NCBI GenBank assembly: GCA_035528235.1
Contig: DATKZB010000075.1
Location: forward strand, 1 to 11,837
Source: DATKZB01 sp035528235
GTDB lineage: Bacteria > Planctomycetota > Phycisphaerae > FEN-1346
Length of the DNA stretch: 11,837 bases
Direction of reading: 5' to 3'
A model generated the notes under the pieces. It worked only from the letters and a program-made list of their open reading frames with translations, ran no database searches and was not told the DNA's origin. Positions 1-8,826 of the stretch are shown here, piece after piece; the first letter of the stretch is position 1, and every line of letters begins with the position of its first letter. The translations under genes and the position numbers were made by a program.

Positions 1-1905
1 TTTGACCTGTCCGGTCTTGTCCTCGGCCGCCGTGACCTCGCCGCCGAGTTCGTTGAGTTTCGGTTCCATGCCGGCAAAGGTGCCTTCGGCGGCCCTGGGC
101 GTGACCTCGGCGGTGGTGGCCTTGGCCTCGGCCAGATGCTCGCGCATGCGGTCGACGCGCTCGGCGGAGGCCTTGTCGAGTTCGGGGGCCTTGGGCGCGG
201 TCTCCTTCAGGGGGACGGAATCCTCTTTGGTCTCTTTGAGTTCCTTGAGGACCTTTTCGAGGGCGTTACGGAGGGTCTGTTCCTCGGCCTTCAGCGACTG
301 CATGGCGTACGACTCGGCCGAGAGGTCGAGTTCGACCGTAATCGTGTGCGAGGAACCCTCGCCCGGCCCCTTGAGGTCCGGGGGACGATTGTCGATCGCC
401 CGCAGGCGGAAGGTGAACTGCTTGGCACCCTGGAGAGGCAGCGACGAGAGGGCCAGCGTGGCCTCTCCGGCGGCGGTGCGGTTGGCCACGTTCTGGTCCG
501 ACGGCAGACCCACCACGACGTCCGCGTTCTTCTGGGCGTCGGTAACGACAACGAAACCAGCCTTGCCCAGTCCGAAATCGTCGCTCATGGCGTATCCAAT
601 GGGCAGGCGATCGGTGGGTTTCAGGCGGAGTTTCTTGACCTCGGGATTGAGGATCTTGACCGTCGGCGGTTGGTCGGGAAGCGCCACGATCTCTCGCTCG
701 GGCGAGGAGTTCGTGAAGCCGAACTCGTCGGTCATGACCAGGGTCCAACGCCCGCGGAAGCCGGGTTTCAGGGCGATCTCGAAGCGGCAGACGCCCGCGC
801 CCTCGGCCCCCGGCAGGATCTGCGTGGTCACGTCCTTGGCCGGGCGGCCGTTCAGCCGCACCTCGGCCGATTTGATCGGCTTGTTCGTGGTGGCCGAGAC
901 GGTGACCTTGGTGCCGGCCACGGCCCGGATTTCGCCGGAGATGTCGGTCTCGGTCTTGGGCTCGCGCAGCGTGTAGGCCGGATAGTCGTACCGGGCATCG
1001 AGCCGCCTGACGACGGGCGGCGGAACGACCGTGACGTCGTAGAACTGGCTCAGGGCGTCGCCGGCGTGGACACGGTACCGGAAGGTCTCGGCCGCCGGCG
1101 GACACGTCAGCGTGAACCGGGGGTGGCCCTGGTCGGAGTCCGGAAGGGCGGTCATGTACTCGGACCGCTCGGACCCGTCGGGCAGAATCTTGCGGAACGA
1201 CGCCCGTTTGACGGCCTGGTTGGCGACGTCGACCTGGATTTCGAGTCGCTGGCCCTCGGCCAGAATCGCGTCGCCGGGCGTGACCGTGAGCATGTCGGCC
1301 GAGATGTTGGGCAGGTTCATGAAGGGGGCCACCGCCCGTTTCAGCAGACGCGCCGTGATGCCCGGGTAAACCACCCAGAGAGCCGCGAAGACCGCCACCA
1401 CACCGACGGCCGCCAGAAGGTACGGCCGGGCGGCCCTGAGGGGGATCTCGGACCGCGGCCTGACGCGGATGGCTTCCTGGCTGGCCTCGGCCGCCAGGGC
1501 CGCAATGAGGACCTCCGAGCCGCGAACCTCCGGAATGTCTTGGCTGGTCAGGAGTTCGACGGCCGAACTGAGTCGCTCCTGCAGTTCCGGGTGCCGCGTC
1601 TCGATGGCCCGGGCGATGCCCGTTAGCGTGATGGTCCTGGCCATCGGAAAAATCAGGAACGACATGGCCACGCCCACCGTCGCGGCCAGCGCCGACAGCG
1701 TCAGTACCCACCGGAAGGTCTGCGAAAAGAGCGTGAAGCCGGCGTCGATGGCCATGACGAGCAGCAGCGTGCCGATGGCTGTGGCCACCACGGCCGACAC
1801 GCCGCGCAGCAGAATGACGCCGCGCACGCGGTGAATGAGCCGGCGCAGGGCGCGGGCAATGGGTTGGGGAACATGATCCGCCAGCAGGGGCGATGCCTCG
1901 GTCAT
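1..1905 (-). CDS. DUF4175-like membrane protein with long extracytoplasmic region (3' end outside window)
   Basis: The frame is open from ATG at 1905 to the left edge, giving 635 visible residues and no stop. Three hydrophobic segments can be seen at about residues 31-53, 65-87 and 161-180. Between the second and third lies a helical stretch with RHPELQERLSSAVELL at 105-120, a pattern I associate with DUF4175-type proteins. Residues about 200-525 look like beta-sandwich repeats and carry YPAYT (308-312), DQPPTV (411-416), DDFGL (442-446) and DNRPPD (505-510), motifs that recur in planctomycete relatives. From about 530 the protein becomes charged and helical, probably coiled coil, and continues outside the window. 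The start is set by a TAATG junction, where the ATG shares one base with the TAA of the upstream gene, so the two are probably translationally coupled. A weak GGGG sits about 8 bases before the ATG. Its role is unknown; position suggests it works with the MoxR/VWA proteins. The family call is by motif memory and is moderately sure; that this is a coding gene is very sure. Confidence 0.85.
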   Translation of the reverse strand, partial: MTEASPLLADHVPQPIARALRRLIHRVRGVILLRGVSAVVATAIGTLLLVMAIDAGFTLFSQTFRWVLTLSALAATVGVAMSFLIFPMARTITLTGIARAIETRHPELQERLSSAVELLTSQDIPEVRGSEVLIAALAAEASQEAIRVRPRSEIPLRAARPYLLAAVGVVAVFAALWVVYPGITARLLKRAVAPFMNLPNISADMLTVTPGDAILAEGQRLEIQVDVANQAVKRASFRKILPDGSERSEYMTALPDSDQGHPRFTLTCPPAAETFRYRVHAGDALSQFYDVTVVPPPVVRRLDARYDYPAYTLREPKTETDISGEIRAVAGTKVTVSATTNKPIKSAEVRLNGRPAKDVTTQILPGAEGAGVCRFEIALKPGFRGRWTLVMTDEFGFTNSSPEREIVALPDQPPTVKILNPEVKKLRLKPTDRLPIGYAMSDDFGLGKAGFVVVTDAQKNADVVVGLPSDQNVANRTAAGEATLALSSLPLQGAKQFTFRLRAIDNRPPDLKGPGEGSSHTITVELDLSAESYAMQSLKAEEQTLRNALEKVLKELKETKEDSVPLKETAPKAPELDKASAERVDRMREHLAEAKATTAEVTPRAAEGTFAGMEPKLNELGGEVTAAEDKTGQVK

Positions 1906-4900
1906 TACGCTAACCCCACTTTCTTTCTGAGCAGCCACTCGGCCGACGCGGTCAGAATAATCAGGACCAGCAACGGCACGGAGTCCCAGATGGGGTACTC
2001 CTGGCGCTCAATCTGGACTTCGGTGACCGGCCCAAGGGCCTCGAGGACGCGGTCGGCCCGCGACGGGGCGGCTACCTTGCCGCCCGTCAGCGTGGCCAGC
2101 CGGCTCAGCAGGCCCCGGTCGGGGGACAGTTCAGCCTGTTCGGCGGGGGTGGCCAGGTCGACCGAGAACTCCAGCGACACGGCCTTGACGTTGTCGGCGT
2201 CGAGCATCGGTTTGGCGACCGGGGCGTCGAGTTCGACGCGGTAGGTCCCGCTGGGCAGTTCGCCCAGGTCGGCCTCGTACATGCCGGCGGAGTTCGGAAC
2301 GTACCTGAGGTTCTGCCGAAGGACGCTCTTGTCGCCGGCGAAGACGTTGACGGCCACGTCCTGGCGGTCGACGATGGGCGTGAGATCTTTCTTGGCGATC
2401 TTGGCCTGGACGCGGACCGACCCGTGCGGCGCGTAACGCGTCCGGTCGGTCCCCAGTTTGACGGTCTCGGTGCCGGCCGGCAACTTGTTGGCCGTTGCCC
2501 ACCGCAGAACCTGGCCCCAGAAGCGGTGATGGTACGTGTCGCCCGCGCGGTAGCGCAGCCGCCACGTGTGGTCGAAGGCAAGAAACATGACCTTGCCCGT
2601 GGCGACGTTGTGCAGGGCGATGAGGGCGTGTTGGCGCTCGAAGGCACGCCGCTGGCGCAGGACGTCCTCGCTGGGGACCTGGTCTGGCGCGGCGGCCTCG
2701 GCGCCGGGCTTGGGCATGTAGTCCGGCGCCGACGGGGGCAGGGCGTAGGCCAGAACGGTAGCGCCTTCCTTGGCGCCGAGAATCGGATACCGCCAGTAGA
2801 CGGGCGGCAGCTCGTTCCAGATCTTCAGGTTCTCCTCGGGGTTGACCTGCTGGCGCATGATGACGCTCTCGCGGCCATCGGCGGTCAGCAACAGGCGGAA
2901 TTCCTTCTCGGGCGCCTGGACGAAGGCCTTGGCCGACTTGCCGAAGCGAACGGGCAAGACGTCGGCGAACGCGGTGTCGGCAAAGGCGTGTGGCATGGAC
3001 GTCGGCCCGGCGATGACCACCAGCGTGCCGCCGCGCTCCGTCACGAACTTGCGAAGGATGCGCTGCTGCTCGTCGCCGAGTTGCTGTGGTGAGACGTCGC
3101 CCAGGACGATGACGTCGAACTTCATCCACTCGGTCTCGTCCTTGGGCAGGGCGGTGGCCTCGACCTCGTCGACCGGCCGCGAGGCCGACGCGTTCACCTT
3201 CGGGGGCGTCGGCACGCCCTCGATCCGGTCGGGCTCCAGCAAGACGTACTGGAGGCGAACGGTCCGGTCGCGGCTGGTGAAGAGGTTCTTGATGTAGCGG
3301 AACTCCCAGCGAGGCCGGCCCTCGACCAGGAGGAGCCTGGCCCGCTCGTCGGAGACGCTCACGGCCAGCGGATACTGGTTGTTGGTGGTCAGGACTTCGT
3401 CGTCGAACTTCGGCAGTTGAATGGCGTAGCGGTGGAGGCCGACCTCCTTCGGCTCGTCGGACAACTGGACCCTGACGCGGTACGTGTCGGTCGGAATCCG
3501 GACGGTCTGGGTATCGACCGTCTTGTCGCCGTCGTTCAGGGAAACGAGCACTTCCTTGCCGGCCAGCCCGTCGAGTTTGAGTTGGGCGGTGATAAAGACC
3601 TTGTCACCCGTGGCCATGGTCTCGGGGGCCTGGACGCTGATGATGCCGGCGTCGATGGGGGGCTTCTCGCCGCCGAACACCACCGACGAGACCGGCACGC
3701 CCCGGATGCCCAGTTGCCGCACGAGCGGCTCGACGCTCTTGGCCGCGTTGTGGCGACCGTCGCTCAGGACCAGGATGCCCGAGAGGCGCGTGTCGGACAT
3801 CTCGGCCATCACCTTCTCGAAGACGTTCGTCAGGTCCGTCTGCTGCTGCTCGGCCGGGAGCGTGGCGGCGTCGCCGATCACCTCGTCGCCCGAGGCGTAG
3901 GCCTGGCCGAAGGCCTTCAGGTCGACCTCGGCGGGGGCCGAGGCGAACGTGTACATCTTGACGCCGTACTTGTCCTGGAGCCGCTGGAGCAGGCTCTTGG
4001 CGTCATCGGTCTCGGCGGCGTTGGCGGCCTGGGCAGGCGGGCTGTGGAGGAGTACGTCGTGGGCCAGGGCCAGGCGTTTCTTCTGGGCCATGGTGTCGAC
4101 CCTGGCGCGGACCTCGCCCGGCAGCGATTCATAGACGGCCTCGTCGATGGCGGTGGCCAGGGCGTCGGTCTTCGAGGCCAGGGCGCCCAGTTCGGCGGTC
4201 GCCTCACGGACGGTCTTGAGCAACCGGTCGAGTTGACCCTCCAGGTTGGCGGTGTTGCCCGCGTCCGTCAGGGCCAGGAGTTCCTTGAGTCGCTCGCCCA
4301 GGGGGCTGGCCAGTCGCTTACGGACATCGTCGAGGCCGCGAGTGACGGAGTCGTCGAGCCCAAGCGAGGCCTTGAGCGGCGCGGCAAGGGCGTCGGCCTG
4401 CTCGGCCAGGACCTCGTCGGCCTTCGCGAAGACCTGGTTGACGTCGGCCCGGCGGGCACCCAACTGCCGTTTCCTGGCCTCGGCCTCGACGGTACCGAGC
4501 GAGGCGAGCCACTCGCCTTCGGCCGCGATGTCCTGGCGAACCTTCTCCATGGTCTCCGCCACGACGTCCAGGGCGAACGGGCGACGGGCGCCCTCGATGG
4601 AGAGCGACTCGGCCAGCCGGAGTTTCTCCGATGCCCCCAACTGGGTGTCCGGCACGTACATGGACGCCGAGGTGTCGAGCAGGACCGCCACCCAGCGCTG
4701 AATCGTCTTGTCGAGGTTCCAGGTAAAGACCGGTTGGGCCATCATGACGACCACCAGCACCACGATAACGACGCGCAAACCGGCCAGGCCCAAACCGGCA
4801 CGCCGCGAGACGGTGCGGCGTTCGAGCACGTACAGAGCGATGACGATCTCGACGGCCAATGCCCCGAGAATCGCCAGGGGCCAGAGCGGCCAGTCGGTGG

Positions 4901-5126
4901 CCAGCTCGAACCCGCGCAGCATCGCCTGCCACACGGCCGACAACGCCACGAAGCCCACGCCTGCAAGCGCGGCGAACCGGACGATGCGGAGCGGGATGCC
5001 TCGCGGCCGGCGCCACACCCTATGCAGGAGAATCCATACCACGATGGCGACGACGGCCAGCACGTACACGAGCGCCGTCGGTACCGACTCGGGTAACATG
5101 TAATGCTGTTGCGTGGTTGGGATCAT
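1905..5126 (-). CDS. Large membrane protein with split VWA domain and GATase1-like domain
   Basis: This 1073-residue protein has four N-terminal membrane segments (about 16-35, 48-66, 81-101 and 113-131) and one near the C-terminus (about 1047-1065). A VWA domain begins near 145 with the metal-site motif DTSAS (151-155). The likely matching Thr433 (DLTNVF) and Asp456 (VLSDGR) come only after a helical, charged insertion of roughly 200 residues (about 165-385). Beta-rich domains follow (about 490-590), then the motif VEGRPRWEFRYIKNL (601-615), common in planctomycete relatives. Next is a GATase1-like Rossmann region (about 670-730, DVIVLGDVS and GGTLVVIAGP) with no catalytic Cys; I saw no cysteine in the whole protein. 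It is therefore probably a binding or structural domain, not an active amidotransferase. The ATG overlaps the upstream stop in ATGA (5123-5126), and the TAA overlaps the downstream start. It is probably a partner or substrate of the MoxR ATPase in an envelope-associated complex; the function is unknown. Confidence 0.9.
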   Translation of the reverse strand: MIPTTQQHYMLPESVPTALVYVLAVVAIVVWILLHRVWRRPRGIPLRIVRFAALAGVGFVALSAVWQAMLRGFELATDWPLWPLAILGALAVEIVIALYVLERRTVSRRAGLGLAGLRVVIVVLVVVMMAQPVFTWNLDKTIQRWVAVLLDTSASMYVPDTQLGASEKLRLAESLSIEGARRPFALDVVAETMEKVRQDIAAEGEWLASLGTVEAEARKRQLGARRADVNQVFAKADEVLAEQADALAAPLKASLGLDDSVTRGLDDVRKRLASPLGERLKELLALTDAGNTANLEGQLDRLLKTVREATAELGALASKTDALATAIDEAVYESLPGEVRARVDTMAQKKRLALAHDVLLHSPPAQAANAAETDDAKSLLQRLQDKYGVKMYTFASAPAEVDLKAFGQAYASGDEVIGDAATLPAEQQQTDLTNVFEKVMAEMSDTRLSGILVLSDGRHNAAKSVEPLVRQLGIRGVPVSSVVFGGEKPPIDAGIISVQAPETMATGDKVFITAQLKLDGLAGKEVLVSLNDGDKTVDTQTVRIPTDTYRVRVQLSDEPKEVGLHRYAIQLPKFDDEVLTTNNQYPLAVSVSDERARLLLVEGRPRWEFRYIKNLFTSRDRTVRLQYVLLEPDRIEGVPTPPKVNASASRPVDEVEATALPKDETEWMKFDVIVLGDVSPQQLGDEQQRILRKFVTERGGTLVVIAGPTSMPHAFADTAFADVLPVRFGKSAKAFVQAPEKEFRLLLTADGRESVIMRQQVNPEENLKIWNELPPVYWRYPILGAKEGATVLAYALPPSAPDYMPKPGAEAAAPDQVPSEDVLRQRRAFERQHALIALHNVATGKVMFLAFDHTWRLRYRAGDTYHHRFWGQVLRWATANKLPAGTETVKLGTDRTRYAPHGSVRVQAKIAKKDLTPIVDRQDVAVNVFAGDKSVLRQNLRYVPNSAGMYEADLGELPSGTYRVELDAPVAKPMLDADNVKAVSLEFSVDLATPAEQAELSPDRGLLSRLATLTGGKVAAPSRADRVLEALGPVTEVQIERQEYPIWDSVPLLVLIILTASAEWLLRKKVGLA

Positions 5127-7708
5127 GCCTTCGATGCACCTTCAGGTTCATGGGTCGTACCGGACAGCATGCGCTTGGCCCGCTCGCGGAACGTGTTGGT
5201 ATCGACCGTGTCGGGCCCGAACGCAACGGCATCGACCATGTGCATCCGCCGCCGGGTGGCGATCCAGCGGGTCAGGCCGATCTCGGCCAGAAGGCCCGCC
5301 AGTAACGCCAAGGCCAGGTACCTCCAGAGTTCGTCGCGGGGCGTCTGGCCGGTCACAGCCTGGATCAGTTGGTCGGTGCTGTTGACGGCAACCAAGTCGA
5401 CCTGCTGCGCAGCCGCCTCGATCTCGGCGTCGGTCAGGGCCGTCAGGCGGCCCTCCTCGGCGTCGTTCAGGACAACGAACGGGAAGCCGGTGTCGGCGGC
5501 GGCCGCCGGGGGCACGGCAAACTCGTTGCTCACCGCCTTGGGCACCATCAGTCGGTAGAGCCCGGGCTCCTGCGTGCCGCCGAAGGTGACACGCAGACCG
5601 TTGGGCGTGGCCGCCAGCGGGGCCTTGAGGGAGCGTTGGCTGGGCGTCAGGACGTCGGCCGTCTTCACCGCCTTCACCATCTCCTCGGCCTTCTTGGCGG
5701 CGCCGGGCGACTTGGCCGCAAACTCCATCACGAACTCCGACCCCGGACGCATGTTCGGCTGCGTGAGGGCCGGAGCCGCCAGGTAGTAGGCCAACTCGTG
5801 AACCAGCGGCACAAAACACTTCAGCGACGGCAGGTTGCTCTCGTGCCGGTCCAGCGACATCGACGTCATCAGCACATAGCCCTTGCCGACCTGGCGTTCG
5901 ACCAGCAGGGGGTCGCCGGTGTCCATCAGGCCGCCGACGCGGACGTCCGACTCCTTGTTGTCGATGGTGAGGGTCCAGAAGGTCGTGACGACGGCCCGCT
6001 CGGAGTCGGACTGGGTGGTGTCGCGCATGAGCCCGAGCGCCGGATGGCTGAGGGTCTTGATGCTGAAGTGGGCGGGCGCCTCGGGCAGCGACTTGCGTTG
6101 ACCGAGCGCGGCCGGCACGAACGGCTGGCCCCCTTCGCTCGTCCAGCCCCCGTAAAAGTCGGGCAGGGCTTTGTCGCCCAGGACAATGAGAAGGCCGCCG
6201 CCCCCCTGGACATACCGAACCAGGTTGTCGGCCGTGGCCTGCGGCAATCGGGATACGTTGGCCAGGATGACGAGCCTGTATGGCTCGAAGTCCGTCACCG
6301 AGGCAATGTCCGGCGCGTCGACGACGGTGGTCGCCACCAGCGACCCGAGAATGGCCTCGGGTTCCTTGTCGGCGGCCTTGCCATCTTCCTTCTGGGCGGG
6401 CTGGACCTCTTCCTCGTCAATGGGCGTGAGGGCAATGTCCACGAACGATGCCGCGCCGTCGAGAGGCCGTGACGACGGGTTGCCTTCGACGATCAGGACG
6501 GGCAGCTTGTCGATGACGGGCAGGACGCGGCTGGCCTCGTTGTCGCTGGGCATCTCATCTTCGCTCAGGACCTTGGCGGTGACAACGTGCGGCCCGGACT
6601 TGGCGAAGCGGTGATCGAACCGAACGGTCTCGGCAGCGTCGCGGGCCATCTCGCCGGCATCCTGCCGGGCCACGCTGACGCCGTCGACGAGCAGTTCGAC
6701 GCTGACCGGTTCGACGGGCGTCGTGCCGGTGTTGACGATCGTCACGTCGATGCGGACCGGCCGGTCCGTGCCGACGACAGTGCGCGAGAAGCGGATGTCG
6801 CCGACGGCGGCGTTGTGGAGTTCCGGGGGCAGCGACAGCATGCGACAAACGATGCGCGGCGGCACCGGAAACGATTTCAGGTTGGCCGCGCGAGCCTTCC
6901 AGCGGGTCTCGTTGCGGGCGTCCCACCCGACGCTCTGACCGTCGGTAATCAGGACGATCTCCTTGGCCGACCGGGTTCCCGCGGCCAGGCTGGTAGCGGC
7001 GGCGTCGAGCGACTCGAGCACCCGCATGGCCCCGCCCGTGGGCACGAGATCGTGCAGGGCCTGGGCGAGTTCCTCGCGGTCCGTGATGGGGTTCCGGACG
7101 ACCGCGCGCGGGGCCGGCCCCGCCACGATGAGGCTGAAGGCGTCGCCGGCGCCGCACGATCGGATAACGGTCTTGGCTTCGTCGATGGCGCGCTCGAGAT
7201 TGGGCTTGCCGTCCACGGGGATCGTCATCGACGTCGACCCGTCGATGAGGATGGCGACGTCGCGCTGGCCGCCGGTCAGGGTCCAGGTTCGGTCCTGAAG
7301 CACGCCCTCGACGATGGAGGCGCCAACCGCCACGAGCGTCAGGAGCCCGGCCACGCCGAGCAGAAGCCACCGGGCCCTGGCGTTGGCCCACATGGCCCCG
7401 GCGATCCCGGCCAGCATGACGGCCACGATCATCGACGGCAGAACCACCGGCCACGGGATGGTCGAACGGGCCAGCAGGTACGGCCTCGCCATGGCCAGCA
7501 CCAACAGGGCCACGACGAGGCACCGCAGGACCATGAGGATGATCTCTTCAATCAGGATTCGCCGGCTGCGCGACGTCAACGATTCCAGGAGGAACCGCAT
7601 GGCGCCCCAGTCCACGAGCGTCGCCCGCTGGCGGTTCAGCAGGTGGATGAGGATGGGGATCGCGACAGCCACGAGCCCGATTAGCATAAACTTCGTAGCA
7701 AAATCCAT
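5123..7708 (-). CDS. BatA-domain VWA membrane protein
   Basis: Starting at ATG 7708 the protein has 861 residues. The N-terminus matches the BatA domain: a membrane helix (6-24) running into IPILIHLLNRQRA, then VDWGAMRFLLES and a second helix (about 52-76) ending in MARP. Two more hydrophobic segments lie at about 86-107 and 116-136. The VWA domain follows with metal-site motif DGSTS (156-160), probable Thr224 (VPTGG) and Asp256 (ITDGQS). The middle holds a beta domain (about 315-380), a linker rich in Glu, Lys and Ala (433-450) and a GATase1-like segment (about 475-520, LVILANVS and GGGGLLIVLGD). A final membrane helix lies near 795-815, followed by a cytosolic tail. The frame extends to a TTG at 7738, but the ATG places the BatA helix at the true N-terminus as in relatives. 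The stop overlaps the next start (ATGA). It is expected to act with the DUF58 and MoxR proteins; it is not called batA because overall architecture and length differ from Bacteroides BatA. Confidence 0.92.
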   Translation of the reverse strand: MDFATKFMLIGLVAVAIPILIHLLNRQRATLVDWGAMRFLLESLTSRSRRILIEEIILMVLRCLVVALLVLAMARPYLLARSTIPWPVVLPSMIVAVMLAGIAGAMWANARARWLLLGVAGLLTLVAVGASIVEGVLQDRTWTLTGGQRDVAILIDGSTSMTIPVDGKPNLERAIDEAKTVIRSCGAGDAFSLIVAGPAPRAVVRNPITDREELAQALHDLVPTGGAMRVLESLDAAATSLAAGTRSAKEIVLITDGQSVGWDARNETRWKARAANLKSFPVPPRIVCRMLSLPPELHNAAVGDIRFSRTVVGTDRPVRIDVTIVNTGTTPVEPVSVELLVDGVSVARQDAGEMARDAAETVRFDHRFAKSGPHVVTAKVLSEDEMPSDNEASRVLPVIDKLPVLIVEGNPSSRPLDGAASFVDIALTPIDEEEVQPAQKEDGKAADKEPEAILGSLVATTVVDAPDIASVTDFEPYRLVILANVSRLPQATADNLVRYVQGGGGLLIVLGDKALPDFYGGWTSEGGQPFVPAALGQRKSLPEAPAHFSIKTLSHPALGLMRDTTQSDSERAVVTTFWTLTIDNKESDVRVGGLMDTGDPLLVERQVGKGYVLMTSMSLDRHESNLPSLKCFVPLVHELAYYLAAPALTQPNMRPGSEFVMEFAAKSPGAAKKAEEMVKAVKTADVLTPSQRSLKAPLAATPNGLRVTFGGTQEPGLYRLMVPKAVSNEFAVPPAAAADTGFPFVVLNDAEEGRLTALTDAEIEAAAQQVDLVAVNSTDQLIQAVTGQTPRDELWRYLALALLAGLLAEIGLTRWIATRRRMHMVDAVAFGPDTVDTNTFRERAKRMLSGTTHEPEGASKA

Positions 7709-7768
7709 AGGTCTATGCCCCAGAGGCCACAGTCGCAACGGCCGGCACCCACAGCTCCCGGCGGCCGC

Positions 7769-8695
7769 CTATCGGTTGCCCAGCCCTTTCGTCCGCATCC
7801 TGCGGCTGGCCAGATGGTGCGCCAGCGCAACGTCGAAACTGCGCTTGGTGGACAGCGCCACGTAGTCGACGTCCATCTGCCCGCAGCCGACCTCAATCTG
7901 GCGGATAAACTCCCGGACGCGGCCCAGGTACTCGGCCCGGACAGACCGCGGATCCAGTTGGACCCGCCGCGCATCCAGTTCCAGGTCGCGGAACATGCTC
8001 CACCGGTCGAACGGGAACGTCAGTTCCTCTTCGGCCATGACGTGCAGCAGCAGGACCTCATGCTTGCGGTACCGAAAGTGGTGCAGCGCGCTGAGAATCT
8101 CCTGCGGGTCGTCAAAGAGGTCGGAGATGACGACGATCAGGCCGCGGCGGTGGGCCCGTTCGGCAATGTCGTGAAAGACCGGGGCCAGGCCCGATTCGTC
8201 GCCCGGCACCGTGTTGACGAGTTCCTGTAAGAGGACCCGCAGGTGGCTGACGCGGGCCCGCGACGGAATGTACCGGCGTATCTGGGTGTCGAACGTCACG
8301 AGGCCGACGGCGTCCTGCTGGTTAATCATGAGGTGGGCCAGCGACGCCGCCAGCAACTGGCCGTACTCGAATTTCGACAGGGCGCGGCCGTCGTGGCGTG
8401 CGGCCTGGTGCCCGGTGTACCGCATCGACCCCGAGGCGTCGAGCAGGATGACCGCCCGGAGGTTCGTCTCCTCGATGTACTGCTTGATGTAGTAGCGATC
8501 GGACTTGCCGTAGACGCGCCAGTCCAGGTTGCGCGTGTCGTCGCCCGGCACGTACTGCCGGTGCTCGGCGAACTCGACCGAGAACCCCTTGTAGGGGCTC
8601 TGGTGACGGCCCGCGACAAATCCCTCGACCACGCCCCGGGCCAGCAACTCCAGCCGATGGATCTTGGCGAGGGCCTCGGGGTCCAACAGACGCAT
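7769..8695 (-). CDS. DUF58 domain protein with VWA-type metal site
   Basis: The 308-residue protein has the DUF58 signature YVPGDDTRNLDWRVYGKSD (48-66), followed by a VWA-like fold with DASGS (86-90), a probable Thr near 162 and Asp192 in VISDLFDD. The length is typical of the short soluble DUF58 proteins that sit beside MoxR genes, and I see no membrane segment or signal peptide. In MoxR/Bat clusters this protein is generally taken to be an adaptor or client of the ATPase; no enzymatic role is established. Start ATG 8695 puts the usual LLDPEALAKI-type N-terminus first, but no good Shine-Dalgarno precedes it. It lies 131 bases after moxR and 60 bases before the BatA-domain gene, so it is less tightly packed than the genes that follow. 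The family assignment is secure; the biological role is inferred. Confidence 0.95.
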   Translation of the reverse strand: MRLLDPEALAKIHRLELLARGVVEGFVAGRHQSPYKGFSVEFAEHRQYVPGDDTRNLDWRVYGKSDRYYIKQYIEETNLRAVILLDASGSMRYTGHQAARHDGRALSKFEYGQLLAASLAHLMINQQDAVGLVTFDTQIRRYIPSRARVSHLRVLLQELVNTVPGDESGLAPVFHDIAERAHRRGLIVVISDLFDDPQEILSALHHFRYRKHEVLLLHVMAEEELTFPFDRWSMFRDLELDARRVQLDPRSVRAEYLGRVREFIRQIEVGCGQMDVDYVALSTKRSFDVALAHHLASRRMRTKGLGNR

Positions 8696-8742
8696 ATAGT
8701 CAGGCTACGCACCGCATTGTGCCATAGGATGTCACCTGGTCT

Positions 8743-8759
8743 GCCGTCGCGGCGACGGC
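8743..8759. repeat. Perfect 7-bp hairpin in the moxR-DUF58 gap
   Basis: GCCGTCG at 8743-8749 and CGACGGC at 8753-8759 form a perfect inverted repeat around a 3-base loop, in the 131-base non-coding gap between the ATPase and DUF58 genes. In the direction of transcription no run of T follows, so it does not look like an intrinsic terminator. It could be an RNA processing or stabilising structure that sets the ratio of MoxR to downstream proteins, or chance in GC-rich DNA. Confidence 0.45.
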
Positions 8760-8826
8760 TGTGCTTGTTGGATCCGGCTGCGCGGTCCGCCCGGTTGCCG
8801 CGCCAGCCCCTGGCGTCTCGGCGTCG

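Noticed and set aside
136..1626. Long plus-strand open frame (496 codons) opposite the DUF4175-like gene
   Set aside because: It is antisense to a well-supported gene; its product is Gly, Arg and Val-rich without any recognisable domain, as expected from codon bias in GC-rich DNA.
3417..5096. Long plus-strand open frame (559 codons) opposite the 1073-residue protein
   Set aside because: It is a shadow of the real gene; its composition is biased and it has no motif or upstream signals.
7709..7738. TTG start at 7738 adding 10 residues to the BatA-domain protein
   Set aside because: The ATG at 7708 gives the N-terminus expected of BatA domains, with the membrane helix at the very start; the extra residues look non-coding.
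8696..8742. Internal promoter before the DUF58 gene
   Set aside because: No acceptable -35 and -10 pair was found on the minus strand; AT-richer bases near 8720 are not enough.
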